Shown here: piece after piece, positions 1 through 7,969 of the stretch
How the letters are laid out: the number at the start of each line of letters is the position of its first letter
Position numbering within the stretch: position 1 is the stretch's first letter
The notes under the pieces: generated by a model
What the model was told of the DNA's origin: nothing
Seen by the model: only the letters and a program-made list of their open reading frames with translations
Databases searched by the model: none
Program-made: the position numbers and the translations under genes
Assembly (NCBI RefSeq): GCF_900454495.1
Contig: NZ_UGSI01000002.1
Location: 1,523,001 to 1,587,000 of the forward strand
Direction: 5' to 3'
DNA: 64,000 nucleotides
Origin: Paenibacillus macerans
Lineage (GTDB): Bacteria; Bacillota; Bacilli; Paenibacillales; Paenibacillaceae

Positions 1-411
1 GCCGGGCTGGTCTACTATTATAACGCCCGGAACTGGTATTATTTGCGAATCAGCTGGGACGAAACGTTGGGCAAAAGCCTCGCTATCCTGACGAGCGACC
101 AGGGGGTATACGATGAGCCGCTGGATCAGGAAATATCCGTGGACGGATGCGAACGGGTTTATCTGAAGCTAACGCTTCATTATGAGCAGGCTCAATTTTA
201 CTACTCGCTTGACGGTTCCGCTTGGACCGCTGCCGGGCCGGTGCTGGATGCCGGACGCATGTCTGACGAGAACGCGGAGACAAAGCGCGGGGGCGTCTTG
301 CTGGATCAGGGGTTCACCGGCGCGTTTATCGGCGTTTGTGTGCACGATTTAAGCGGGCGCAGGCTCCATGGGGATTTTGATTATTTTGCGTACCGGGAGT
401 TTGGAGATTGA
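1..411 (+). CDS. GH43 beta-xylosidase-like, C-terminal end (partial)
   Basis: The reading frame is open from the first base of the window, so the gene begins outside it. It ends at TGA 409-411. The visible 136 residues start AGLVYYYNARNWYYLRISWD and look like the beta-sandwich C-terminal domain (GH43_C2, concanavalin-like) that packs against the five-bladed propeller of GH43 beta-xylosidases and arabinofuranosidases. The Y-rich opening, the FYYSLDGSAW strand and the closing FTGAFIGVCVHDLSG/DFDYFAYRE pattern are typical of that domain. The catalytic propeller is not in the window, so substrate specificity cannot be judged. The next gene, a polyol/xylitol dehydrogenase on the same strand, fits a pentose-use locus. 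The fold call is fairly safe; the xylosidase name is inferred from the family. Confidence 0.8.
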   Translation, partial: AGLVYYYNARNWYYLRISWDETLGKSLAILTSDQGVYDEPLDQEISVDGCERVYLKLTLHYEQAQFYYSLDGSAWTAAGPVLDAGRMSDENAETKRGGVLLDQGFTGAFIGVCVHDLSGRRLHGDFDYFAYREFGD

Positions 412-452
412 GTTCGGCATATATCCCACTATTGTATAAGAGGTGAGCACTT

Positions 453-1508
453 ATGGCGGCAGGTACAATGAAAGCGGCGATCATGGACAAACCGTTGTCC
501 ATCGCCGTCAAGGAGATGGAAATTCCCGTTCCCAAGGAAAACGAAGCGCTGATCAAAGTGTATTGCATCGGCATATGCGGATCGGACGTGCATTATTACG
601 AGCACGGCAAAATCGGCCGTTACGTGGTCAAGGAGCCGATCGTGCTGGGCCATGAATTGGCCGGCGAGGTGGTGGAAGTAGGCGTTAACGTAACGAATGT
701 AGCGGTGGGCGACCGGGTGGCGGTGGAGCCGGGGGTGGCCTGCGGCCATTGCGATTATTGCAAAAGCGGGCGCTACAATTTGTGCCCGGATGTCGCTTTC
801 CTGGCGACGCCTCCCGTGAACGGCGCGTGGGCGGAATACATTGTGATGCCCAGCGATTACCTGTTTAAGCTGCCGGATACGATGAGCTACGAGGAGGGCG
901 CGCTGCTTGAGCCGCTGTCCGTCGGCTTTCACGCCTTGCTTCGCGGCCGGGCCAAGCCGTTTGACCGGCTGCTGATCACCGGCCTCGGCCCGATCGGCCT
1001 GCTTGCGGGGCAGGCGGCGAAGCTGTTCGGCGTATCCGAAATCTACGGAACGGATATGGTGCCGCTGCGGCGGCAAATGGCCCTCGACCTGGGCTTTACC
1101 GCAGCGCTTGATCCGGCCGGCGAGGATGTACGGGAGCGGCTTGCCGAGCTGACGGGAGGAGAGGGGATCACCCTCATCGTCGAATCGTCGGGCAATGCCA
1201 AAGCGATGGCCGATACGATCAAGCTGGTACGGCGCGGCGGAAGAATCGTCTTCGTCGGCTTGCCCGCTTCGGACACGGTGCCGATGGATATGGGCCAACT
1301 GATCGACGGCGAGATCGATGCCTACGGCGTTTTCCGCTACGCCAACACGTACAAGCCGGCGATTCAGGCGCTGCAGCATTCCTCCGCCGAGATGGAGAAA
1401 ATCATCACCCACCGCTATGCGCTTACGGACATTAAAGAAGCGGTGGAAACGGCGCGTACGGCGAAAGAGACCAGTATAAAGGTGATGATCTATCCGAATA
1501 TGTCTTAA
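453..1508 (+). CDS. Zn-dependent xylitol/sorbitol-type dehydrogenase (MDR family)
   Basis: 351-residue medium-chain dehydrogenase that should oxidise a polyol such as xylitol or sorbitol to the ketose with NAD+. The GroES-like N-terminal half carries the catalytic zinc ligands C42 (GICGSDVHYY), H67 and E68 (GHELAGEV), and a structural zinc site C97/C100/C103/C111 (CGHCDYCKSGRYNLC). The Rossmann half has GLGPIG near residue 175. Length and motifs match the sorbitol/xylitol dehydrogenase branch rather than threonine or alcohol dehydrogenases. The start ATG 453 follows the ribosome site GAGGTG at 440-445. It lies 41 bp after a GH43-type gene and ends just before a hairpin terminator, so the two may be co-transcribed for xylan-derived sugars. 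The exact polyol is not shown by sequence. Confidence 0.87.
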   Translation: MAAGTMKAAIMDKPLSIAVKEMEIPVPKENEALIKVYCIGICGSDVHYYEHGKIGRYVVKEPIVLGHELAGEVVEVGVNVTNVAVGDRVAVEPGVACGHCDYCKSGRYNLCPDVAFLATPPVNGAWAEYIVMPSDYLFKLPDTMSYEEGALLEPLSVGFHALLRGRAKPFDRLLITGLGPIGLLAGQAAKLFGVSEIYGTDMVPLRRQMALDLGFTAALDPAGEDVRERLAELTGGEGITLIVESSGNAKAMADTIKLVRRGGRIVFVGLPASDTVPMDMGQLIDGEIDAYGVFRYANTYKPAIQALQHSSAEMEKIITHRYALTDIKEAVETARTAKETSIKVMIYPNMS

Positions 1509-1520
1509 GCAATGTATAAT

Positions 1521-1563
1521 ACCCCAACCTAAGATAAGAGTTATCTAGGGCTGGGGTGTTTTG
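1521..1563 (+). terminator. Rho-independent terminator after polyol dehydrogenase
   Basis: ACCCCAACC is followed by a short loop region and GGCTGGGGT with one mismatch, then GTTTTGT. It lies about 12 bp after the dehydrogenase stop. Confidence 0.75.
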
Positions 1564-1600
1564 TGAATACCGGATCGTCATATGCATGATGCCACCTCTC

Positions 1601-1781
1601 ATTGGAAAAAATCCAATAGATTGACGGTATCAATCGCAATTTGGTACTCTCATTGGAGAATATCCAATAGAATTTGCTCCAATCGCCTATTTTGCACGGT
1701 GCAGAGCCAGATCAATTGGAAATTTCCAATCTAACTTCCGTATCTGCCATTGAGTTTCCAATTCAATTGGATATTTCCAAT
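1601..1781. repeat. Cluster of 16-17 bp ATTGGA-n-TCCAAT palindromes
   Basis: Four near-perfect inverted repeats occur within 181 bp: 1601-1617 (core AAAAA), 1652-1668, 1715-1730 (ATTGGAAATTTCCAAT, a perfect dyad) and 1766-1781. A degenerate fifth copy (ATTGAGTTTCCAAT) is at 1749-1762. Spacing between copies is irregular, about 35 to 50 bp. The rest of the 1564-1977 gap shows no convincing gene. The palindromes could be a decayed repeat array or operator-like sites; no neighbouring regulator points to the second option. Confidence 0.7.
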
Positions 1782-1977
1782 CAGAACGTTGTGTCAGAGT
1801 GGAAAACTTCCCGACTTTGACAGCGACTTCATGAATCAGTTTCAATAGTTTGCTCGTTTTTCATGGGAAGAAGGAAGGTTCGATGGGATCAAAAGTTACA
1901 GACGGTTATAGCGGTTGGCCTGATCATTATTTTTTGAAAAAAAGAATCGGGGGCGAGAACTAAGGTGGAGATTTGAA

Positions 1978-2421
1978 GTGAGAGAAATCAAATTAACAGC
2001 GCATCAGTTTGAAGAAATAGTCTTTGCCAGTGAGCATACGGGACATGAAATGAAATATTATTTTGATTTGTAGGCCGGGGAAGTAGAGATGTTGGGAGAT
2101 TACATTGACAATGATCCTGAGCTTGAAGAAAGAATTGAGGAAGAATTTGGAGAGCGCTATATCAGAGTGCCACAAATTGAATCATGGCAATCGTTCGAGG
2201 ATATGGAAGAATTCACTGAAACCATGACAGACAAGAGAATGAAGAACTCGCTTGAACGTGCTCTAAGTGGGGGAAGGGGCGTTTTTAGAAGGTTTTAGGA
2301 CACTTTATCGGAGGACGATGATTTGTTGAAAAGATGGTATGATTTCAAGGATCAAAGAAATCGCGAAAGAGTATTGAAGATGTTTGAAGAAGAAGAACTC
2401 ATCAAACTGATTATTGAATGA
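1978..2421 (+). pseudogene. UPF0158-family gene with two in-frame amber codons
   Basis: Read from GTG 1978 this is one uninterrupted frame of 148 codons apart from two TAG codons, at 2071-2073 and 2296-2298; no indel is needed. The pieces are REIKLTAHQFEEIVF...YYFDL, then AGEVEMLGDYI...GGRGVFRRF, then DTLSEDDDLLKRWYDFKDQR...LIIE. This is the layout of UPF0158 proteins (small, function unknown), which usually read YYLDLETGEV and FRRFKD at the two break points. The ambers therefore look like GAG to TAG and AAG to TAG single changes. TAG ends many intact genes in this window (for example 8452, 9697, 10970, 21915), so recoding is unlikely and a recent pseudogene is the best reading. Confidence 0.75.
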
Positions 2422-2503
2422 ATGGAATGAACTTATTGATAGATGTATCGGGAATGCAACAACGTTATGGGATACCGGTTCAAATTAACGAGGAGGGAAC
2501 GTT

Positions 2504-2972
2504 GTGCTTGCGTTTAGATTCACTCAAAAACTTTTAAAAGATATGAAGGTAGATCCAGTTGACATAGGTGAGGTTGATCCGCTATTTTGTTGGCATGTTA
2601 ATATATTGCAGCTAAAAAGAAAACATATCATCTTTGTCAATAACTCAAGTCGATTATGTTTGATCCTCGATGGGATTCGGAGTTCGCAATTAAGCAAACT
2701 GCAGGAAAAATTCAAGTCCGAACTTAAAGAATATTTACAGCTAGAGGGGATAAAGAAAAGTGTGGTTGAACAATATTTATTTGAAGCCGGGGAGGTTAGT
2801 ATAGGAATTACCAATGATAAGAGTGTTTAGGGGACGATGACAGAAATGTCACGCTATAGCAGAAATGCAGAGTTTGATCACACTTTTGACCTGAGTGCCT
2901 GGCTACAAGCCCATTGATTATCAAAAACCCATTAAAGTATTCAAGGATGCACTAGAAAGAAAGTACTCATGA
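2504..2972 (+). pseudogene. DUF6933-like gene broken by an amber codon and a frameshift
   Basis: GTG 2504, with GAGGAGG just upstream, opens a frame reading LAFRFTQKLLKDMKVDPVDI and FCWHVNILQLKRKHIIFVNN, like DUF6933 proteins of unknown function. TAG at 2828-2830 stops it after TNDKSV, but the frame resumes with GTMTEMSRYSRNAEFDHTFD, where homologs read S-V-L-G-T/S-M. A single-base shift near 2895-2905 then moves the sequence to another frame, giving GYKPIDYQKPIKVFKDALER and a TGA at 2970-2972. All parts of a roughly 155-residue protein are recognisable, so the gene decayed in place rather than being truncated by insertion. The family name comes from recall of the domain; the lesions are read directly. 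Confidence 0.65.
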
Positions 2973-3336
2973 CACGGCCGGTCAAAATAGTACAGATAAA
3001 ACCTTGGTTTACCACACTTCTAAAGATCAGGTTATTGTGAAATTAGGAAGAATGTTGGTCTGAGGAGATACATTTAATCCATCCACCGAAAAAAATTGCG
3101 CCTCCCGGGACTTGCTGCTATACTTTGCGTATGATATGTGATTGGGGGTAGGACCGGTGGCAATACTGAATTGCTCATTAGCTAGGGAGTCCTCATGCAA
3201 AGCCTGATTTGGGGCGATACTTTGCGTGGGGCGTGATAGGATGAATTGGATCGCCCAAACTTAAACTTTATCGTTTCTAATAACAGGCGTTGCACCTTAT
3301 TGATCATCTTTCAAAATAAATAAGGGGCTGAAAGCT
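2973..3336. other. Gap without a recognisable gene
   Basis: 364 bp. A short open stretch around 2985-3062 reads NSTDKTLVYHTSKDQVIVKL and may be the end of a lost gene, but no start or family is evident. TTTGGGGCGAT near 3208 and ATCGCCCAAA near 3252 can pair as a long hairpin. No promoter could be placed confidently. Confidence 0.4.
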
Positions 3337-3984
3337 ATGAGTACACCATTTATTAGAAACCACCAATTTAACGTGATTAAGAAACAAGCGGAATTTCTTC
3401 AGAAAACTTTGCGAACCGTTGCGGATCGGAGTGTCTTGGAAACCGTAAGGTATAGTGCCGTAGCAAACATTGTTGAAGCATTTCCGGTTCTGACGGAGGA
3501 GCAGCAGAAGATGCTGGGACAAATCTCGACCTTCGAGACGGCCTATGATTTCCAGAGATACCTTAGCGCCCTGGAAGCATACGTGGAGCCTTTTCCGCCG
3601 ATTACGCCGAAGCAAATTCAGAAGCTATTCCCTAAAAATAAGAAGCTGAAAGTGCCGGATTTACAGTCCATCGACTTTCGATTTGTGACGTATCTGAGTT
3701 GGGTGGATATCGCCACGAACAAGTTATTCATAGTATATCCGTACGAAGGACGGTTCGTCGGCATCGAGGGGAGAATTACGCCGATCAATAAGAAGGGGTA
3801 CTGCCTGTTCTGTAATCGGCATCAGGAACTTGCCTTCTTTTCGGTCAAAACCAAGCCTGCCAACGTTTCGCCGGATAATATTTCGCTTATGGGCAACTAC
3901 GTATGTATGGACAACCAGGCATGCAATCACAGTATTACCGATACAGGATCACTGGAGAAGTTCATTCTCTCCGCAAGTAAATAA
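3337..3984 (+). CDS. FusB/FusC-type elongation factor G-binding protein
   Basis: 215 residues matching the FBP/FusB family: an all-alpha N-terminal bundle (residues 1-85) followed by a C-terminal zinc-binding treble-clef domain. The zinc ligands are visible as C156-x2-C159 (GYCLFCNR) and C190-x5-C196-x-H198 (YVCMDNQACNHS). In FusB this domain grips EF-G and releases it from the ribosome, which gives low-level fusidic acid protection; chromosomal homologs are common in Bacillales and may be housekeeping. Start ATG 3337 has AAGGGGC 10-15 bp upstream. It stands alone between two gaps and ends at a hairpin. The family is clear; a resistance phenotype is not shown. Confidence 0.85.
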   Translation: MSTPFIRNHQFNVIKKQAEFLQKTLRTVADRSVLETVRYSAVANIVEAFPVLTEEQQKMLGQISTFETAYDFQRYLSALEAYVEPFPPITPKQIQKLFPKNKKLKVPDLQSIDFRFVTYLSWVDIATNKLFIVYPYEGRFVGIEGRITPINKKGYCLFCNRHQELAFFSVKTKPANVSPDNISLMGNYVCMDNQACNHSITDTGSLEKFILSASK

Positions 3985-3999
3985 ATTGCCATAACCAGA

Positions 4000-4030
4000 A
4001 ATAGGCTGCCGTTTAAGGCAGCCTATTGTG
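4000..4030 (+). terminator. Hairpin terminator after the FusB-like gene
   Basis: AATAGGCTGCC (4000-4010) and GGCAGCCTATT (4017-4027) form a perfect 11-bp stem with a 6-base loop. The following tract GTGTTAGT is only weakly T-rich. Confidence 0.7.
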
Positions 4031-4371
4031 TTAGTAATGAGTGAATCTAAGGCATTGTGCTTACAGCATGCAGAAAGGAAGTGAAACCTTATTAATAAAT
4101 TATTCACCAAAGCTGTAATTGTCGAACCGAGTATTGAGTGTCCTACATGGATAAGTGAAAAGATTGAATATAAAGCGTTTTAATATTATCTGGGCAAAGT
4201 GATGAATCCGATGTTGAACTGTTTTTGACCCATTTATTTCTTTATAACGGGATTGCTTTGGATCTTTGGATTGATCTTTAAAGGACTCGTTTAATGAATC
4301 ATTTAATGAAGAATTGGTTTGTACAAGAATAAGATTACGAGAATTAATAATCTGAAAGGAGGAATAATTTC
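4031..4371. other. A+T-rich gap with a possible gene relic
   Basis: A short frame near 4090-4182 reads NKLFTKAVIVEPSIECPTWI and then stops. It has no good ribosome site and no recognised family. A strong ribosome site (AAAGGAGGAATAATTTC) at 4355-4371 belongs to the next gene. Confidence 0.35.
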
Positions 4372-4839
4372 ATGCCATATCATGAATTTATAGTTGGGGA
4401 TGAACGAGCACCTTTAGAAAATGTGACATGGGATAAAAACAAAATTGTTATTAATGGAATTGAAGTTTTGCCTCAGGTTTCAATAAATGATGATTTTATT
4501 AATTATATTAGTGATACTCTCGCATGGATTAAATCTAGGGGGCCGAGTGATGCCTTTCATGGATTTGGATTGGATGTATATGGATATACGATTATCCGGG
4601 ATAAAGAGAATCTGAATACTTTTAGGAATATTATTTCATCTTGGAAGGAACTTTTTTTGAACGCTCCTCCAGAGTTTATTATTACCGGAAATTACGGTTG
4701 GGAAGCAGGGTCAGATGAAGGGCGCTACGAAAAGATATCAGTTACGCGAAATGAATTAATCGAATCATTAAGCAAATTAATAGAGGTAATAGACACCGCC
4801 TTAGAAACTAATCAATGTGTTATACACTTTGGAATATAA
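4372..4839 (+). CDS. Hypothetical protein, 155 aa
   Basis: Acidic soluble protein starting MPYHEFIVGDERAPL, with no signal peptide or membrane segment. Notable stretches are WIKSRGPSDAFHGFGLDVYG, ENLNTFRNIISSWKELF and EFIITGNYGWEAGSDEGRYE. The start ATG has the strongest ribosome site of this region (AAAGGAGG, 9-base spacing), so expression is plausible. It is not recognised as a named family. Its size, acidity and company of orphan genes resemble immunity-protein neighbourhoods, but no toxin gene is nearby, so no function is assigned. Confidence 0.7.
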   Translation: MPYHEFIVGDERAPLENVTWDKNKIVINGIEVLPQVSINDDFINYISDTLAWIKSRGPSDAFHGFGLDVYGYTIIRDKENLNTFRNIISSWKELFLNAPPEFIITGNYGWEAGSDEGRYEKISVTRNELIESLSKLIEVIDTALETNQCVIHFGI

Positions 4840-4966
4840 TAAAATAACACAGTTGCTTCTAAAGAATATTTTTCCGGCAAGCACAACTAAAGAATGAAAA
4901 AATAGTGCCGTTCATATGTATTTTGTATTTGATTAGTTTTATGGAGAATTGTGAGGTATCAATATA

Positions 4967-5146
4967 ATGAGAGCGTATATACAGGCAGACAAGAATGGGG
5001 ATTTCTACAATGTAAATGCATTTATCGCTAATGAAGACTTCACTTCTTTCGGGTGGGAGAGAGATATGAAATTGGTCGAGCGACGGGCATTCTCTTGGAA
5101 CTTATGGCATCAGCCCTTTAAACTATGCAAAATTTCTTTCGGCTAG
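4967..5146 (+). pseudogene. N-terminal gene fragment, 59 codons
   Basis: ATG 4967 opens MRAYIQADKNGDFYNVNAFI and ends at TAG 5144-5146, with GTGAGG upstream. The opening resembles the N-terminus of Paenibacillus proteins of the ATP-grasp type that begin with a similar QTDKNG..YNVN motif; this recall is weak. The sequence loses coherence after about residue 40, consistent with a deleted or frameshifted remnant. It may instead be a short orphan gene. Confidence 0.4.
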
Positions 5147-5208
5147 ATGGTCGGAATTAACAGGGACTACAGACTATTTAAAAAGCTTATAAATGTAAAT
5201 GGAGGCTA

Positions 5209-5565
5209 ATGACGATGATAGTCAAAAGAATAGTGACCAACATCCATACAGAGCAGATTGAAAAAGCTAAGTACTTTTATCAGGAAGTATTGGGACTAAA
5301 TTTATTAATGGATCAGGGTTGGATTGCCACATACGGATCTGATGAAGCAATGAAAGTACAAATCTCTTTTGCTTCAGAGGGAGGTTCTAAGACTCCTACA
5401 CCTGATTTATCCATTGAAGTTGATGATGTCGATTTTGCATATAAACGAATGAAGGAATCTGGATTTCCAATAGAGTATGGGCCTGCGGATGAGCCCTGGG
5501 GGGTTAGGCGATTTTATGTTCGAGACCCATTTGGGAAATTAGTAAATATTCTTGCCCATCGGTGA
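5209..5565 (+). CDS. VOC-family protein (glyoxalase/bleomycin-resistance fold)
   Basis: 118 residues forming one VOC module of paired beta-alpha-beta-beta-beta units: TNIHTEQIEKAKYFYQEVLG, then DLSIEVDDVDFAYKRMKESG, ending WGVRRFYVRDPFGKLVNILA. The closing RDPFGKLVNI is the signature of glyoxalase/extradiol-type VOC proteins. The ATG has GGAGG directly upstream (5201-5205). The metal-ligand positions of glyoxalase I are not clearly conserved, so it could be a metal-free binding or resistance protein. It is followed 48 bp later by a small gene on the same strand. Confidence 0.8.
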   Translation: MTMIVKRIVTNIHTEQIEKAKYFYQEVLGLNLLMDQGWIATYGSDEAMKVQISFASEGGSKTPTPDLSIEVDDVDFAYKRMKESGFPIEYGPADEPWGVRRFYVRDPFGKLVNILAHR

Positions 5566-5613
5566 TTTGAGCATTTGAGCATTAAAAATCAAAGAACTAG
5601 GGAGGGTGCCCTT

Positions 5614-5943
5614 ATGAATATTTACTTAGAGTACGGTGATACAAGCTTTATAGGGTTAGTCAACGCTCAGAATTACAAGTCCTTTGTAAATGAAGACTGG
5701 GAGTTGGTAGAACTGCTGCAGCATTTTAGTAGTGAAATGATAAACGAAAATATATTAGTGTACCAAATGACAAACGAAGGAATTGAACATTCATGGAATA
5801 TAGATGTAATCATAGGTCCGGAAACGGAAATAGCCGATGAAGAGTGCTTCAGGAAGGCAGAAGGATACATAAAAGTAACAGACAACAAACTTTATATTGT
5901 GGACTATGATTGTTTGACGATGTCGGCGCAATCAGTATTATAA
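5614..5943 (+). CDS. Hypothetical protein, probably 3'-truncated
   Basis: The ATG at 5614 is preferred over an upstream in-frame ATG at 5575 because GGGAGGG (5600s) sits correctly before it. The 109-residue product starts MNIYLEYGDTSFIGLVNAQN and contains a HSWNIDVIIGPETE strand and NKLYIVDYDCLTMSAQ. It is mostly beta/alpha with no signal peptide. From memory, related Bacillales proteins continue for several tens of residues after the DYDCLTM motif, whereas this one stops within six residues (TAA). A truncated GNAT frame follows immediately, suggesting one deletion joined the two. Function unknown. Confidence 0.55.
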   Translation: MNIYLEYGDTSFIGLVNAQNYKSFVNEDWELVELLQHFSSEMINENILVYQMTNEGIEHSWNIDVIIGPETEIADEECFRKAEGYIKVTDNKLYIVDYDCLTMSAQSVL

Positions 5944-5988
5944 TGTAGATGAAAACAAGTTTATTGGCAGAAACGATACTGACATTAG

Positions 5989-6312
5989 GATGATTGTAAC
6001 GATAATTATTATATACTTGGAGCTTTTAAAAAAAATGAATTAGTAGGGTCAGTTATGGGGATTATTTTCCAGGATATAGCAGGGGAATGCAGACCTTTTA
6101 TGGTAATTGAGAATGTCGTAGTTTCCAATCGTGTTCGTAAACAAGGAATCGGGAAAAAATTGATGACAAATATTGAAACAATAGCTAAGGAAAGAAGCTG
6201 TTATTATATAATTTTTGTGTCTGGTGGACATAGAAAAGAAGCACATGCTTTTTATGAGAAATTAGGATTTAAAGATGAAAAGGTTGAAGGATATAGAAAA
6301 CATTTTTCTTAA
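5989..6312 (+). pseudogene. GNAT acetyltransferase lacking its N-terminus
   Basis: The frame is open from just after a TAG at 5986-5988 and reads YYILGAFKKNELVGSVMGII, then ENVVVSNRVRKQGIGKKLM, FVSGGHRKEAHAFYEKLGF. This is the second half of a GNAT fold: the acetyl-CoA loop R-x-x-G-x-G (RKQGIGKK) and the conserved HAFYEKLGF. The first roughly 50 residues (strand 1, helix 1) are missing and no start with a ribosome site was found; ATG 6055 would leave only 85 residues. Best read as a remnant produced together with truncation of the preceding gene. Confidence 0.65.
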
Positions 6313-6364
6313 AGGGTACGTTTAAGTGAAGAAGATATTTCAAATATTTCAAGTCGGAGGTTGT

Positions 6365-6934
6365 ATGAAAACATATATTTATATGGTGAGACATGGAGAG
6401 TCCCCAAAAACGGAAAATAATGAGAGAACTCGCGGGCTGACGGACAAAGGATGGTCTGATGCAAAAAGAATCACGGAAATACTTAAAAATGAAGGAATAG
6501 ATGTATTTGTATCGAGTCCTTATAGGAGAGCCGTGTTAACCATCGAGGAATTAGCGAAGTGTTATGATAAAGAAATATTACTTTTTGAAGAGTTAAGGGA
6601 ATTGGAATTTTCAAACGAAAATCGGATAATGACTGATCAGGAATTATATCCCGAAGTAAATAAGATGATCGGTGATCCCGACTATTCATTGCCTGGAGGA
6701 GAGTCCAGTGCGATGTGTATGAACCGGGCTATTGGTGTTTTGAAGAAGATAATAGAGGAAAACCAAGGAAAAAAGATCGTAATTGGCACACATGGACTGG
6801 TCATGACATTAATGATGAGATATTTCAACAGTAAGTACGATTTCGATTTTTTGTTAAGCACAACGAAACCGGATATCTACCGGATGGAGTTTGAAGAGGG
6901 CAGTTTAATGGAAGTAAAGAGAATATGGAATTGA
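6365..6934 (+). CDS. Histidine phosphatase family protein
   Basis: 189 residues from ATG 6365 (CGGAGG at 6355-6360 sets the start; an upstream GTG at 6326 is less likely). The phosphohistidine motif is MVRHGESP at the N-terminus, followed by RGLTDKGWSDAKRI, the SSPYRRAVLTIEEL arginine, the acid-base glutamate region LRELEFS, and GTHGLVM with the second catalytic histidine. This is the phosphoglycerate-mutase-like superfamily; such small members are broad phosphatases and the substrate cannot be told. Its stop overlaps the start of the next gene by 10 bp, indicating translational coupling. Confidence 0.87.
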   Translation: MKTYIYMVRHGESPKTENNERTRGLTDKGWSDAKRITEILKNEGIDVFVSSPYRRAVLTIEELAKCYDKEILLFEELRELEFSNENRIMTDQELYPEVNKMIGDPDYSLPGGESSAMCMNRAIGVLKKIIEENQGKKIVIGTHGLVMTLMMRYFNSKYDFDFLLSTTKPDIYRMEFEEGSLMEVKRIWN

Positions 6935-7488
6935 GGAACCGGGTGGAGTTGTTCTTATATCATTATTTTGAATCAAGTCACGGACCGTTCAGGAATTTGT
7001 CAGGGTTAAGTATGGAAGATGCTGAAGATGTCATGCGAAACCTTAAAGAGAAGGGCGTATTCGCGAGCCAAAGGTCGGAGGATTATTTAACAGTTAGGAG
7101 AGATTTAGAGAATAGGGCTCGCAAGATGTTTATTCAGAAAGGCGGAAAACCCAGGAGCCGTTTTCCCCATTATTTGACGTTAGGTCCATGTGAATGGCTT
7201 AAAAGTTGGTATAACGAGGCCAAAGAAGTAATAATCCCATTGGATGATATCGATGAGGATACTATTAGTTTCACCTATGGTGATTTGTTTCCAACCATGA
7301 GGTTTCTGGATGGGAAGCCATACCGGGAACAAGTATATACGAAACGTGAGATATTTTTGATTATTGAACAGTACGGGTATCCCCAGCAATGGAATAAGGA
7401 TGGCAGTAAGGGACCGGAAAGGTATATCGAGGTTCAGCTTTGGGATGAAGAAATAATACAAAAGTACATTAAGAAAAACGGTATGTGA
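6925..7488 (+). CDS. Conserved hypothetical protein, 187 aa
   Basis: Starts MELRNRVELFLYHYFESSHG inside the end of the histidine phosphatase gene. Contains GPFRNLSGLSMEDAEDVMRN, a charged middle (YLTVRRDLENRARKMFIQKG) and a C-terminal half with FPHYLTLGPCEWLKSWYNEA and a run YTKREIFLIIEQYGYPQQWN. No signal peptide or membrane span. I have seen similar proteins as unnamed products in Bacillales but assign no function. Coupling to the phosphatase suggests related use. Confidence 0.75.
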   Translation: MELRNRVELFLYHYFESSHGPFRNLSGLSMEDAEDVMRNLKEKGVFASQRSEDYLTVRRDLENRARKMFIQKGGKPRSRFPHYLTLGPCEWLKSWYNEAKEVIIPLDDIDEDTISFTYGDLFPTMRFLDGKPYREQVYTKREIFLIIEQYGYPQQWNKDGSKGPERYIEVQLWDEEIIQKYIKKNGM

Positions 7489-7501
7489 AAAGGAGAAATC
7501 T

Positions 7502-7924
7502 ATGCCAAATACATTAGAGCAAGACATAATATCAACATCAGAAAGCTTCACCAAAAATTTTGAAGATAAAGGAAATTTCAATTTTAGCATTGAAAGCCTA
7601 CATGATGTAGATGATCTTCTTGATGAACTATGCGATTTTGAATTGGATGAAGAACATTTGGATTCAGTCTCTTCTATGGTAGGATGTTATATTTTCGAAG
7701 TTGCTAGAAGGAACTGCGGCGGGAAGTACTATTGGGTGCAAGATCGAAAACAACCGATTCTAATTACGGGTGAACCGGATTTTTCAATTTCATTATTAGC
7801 TTTTGATAAAGTGAGGGGAAGAATTCTAAATGGAACAGAAGATAATATCCCTTTTTACTTTAATGGTTATGTCGAGGCGGTTAAAAAGGGCAAAGAAACA
7901 GGATACTGTGCAACGATTGTTTGA
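7502..7924 (+). CDS. Hypothetical acidic protein, 140 aa
   Basis: Starts 13 bp after the previous gene with AAAGGAG upstream. Strongly acidic N-terminal half (SIESLHDVDDLLDELCDFEL), then VGCYIFEVARRNCGGKYYWV and PDFSISLLAFDKVRGRILNG. The CYIFEVARRNCGGKYYW stretch resembles a small alpha/beta domain found in unnamed bacterial proteins; no catalytic motif is evident. Same-strand packing with neighbours suggests one transcript from about 6.3 to 8.5 kb. Confidence 0.7.
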   Translation: MPNTLEQDIISTSESFTKNFEDKGNFNFSIESLHDVDDLLDELCDFELDEEHLDSVSSMVGCYIFEVARRNCGGKYYWVQDRKQPILITGEPDFSISLLAFDKVRGRILNGTEDNIPFYFNGYVEAVKKGKETGYCATIV

Positions 7925-7969
7925 ACTTGCCGGACTAAAGGGGAAAATAATCGTAGAGGATGAACATTA

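Noticed and set aside
1601..1781. CRISPR array
   Set aside because: Units are palindromic, of unequal spacing, and the intervening sequences are not spacer-like; no cas genes are present.
1978..2830. Reassignment of TAG to an amino acid in this organism
   Set aside because: Many intact genes here end in TAG with no continuing homology (for example at 8452, 9697, 10970, 21915, 40215), so TAG is a normal stop; the ambers are best seen as mutations.
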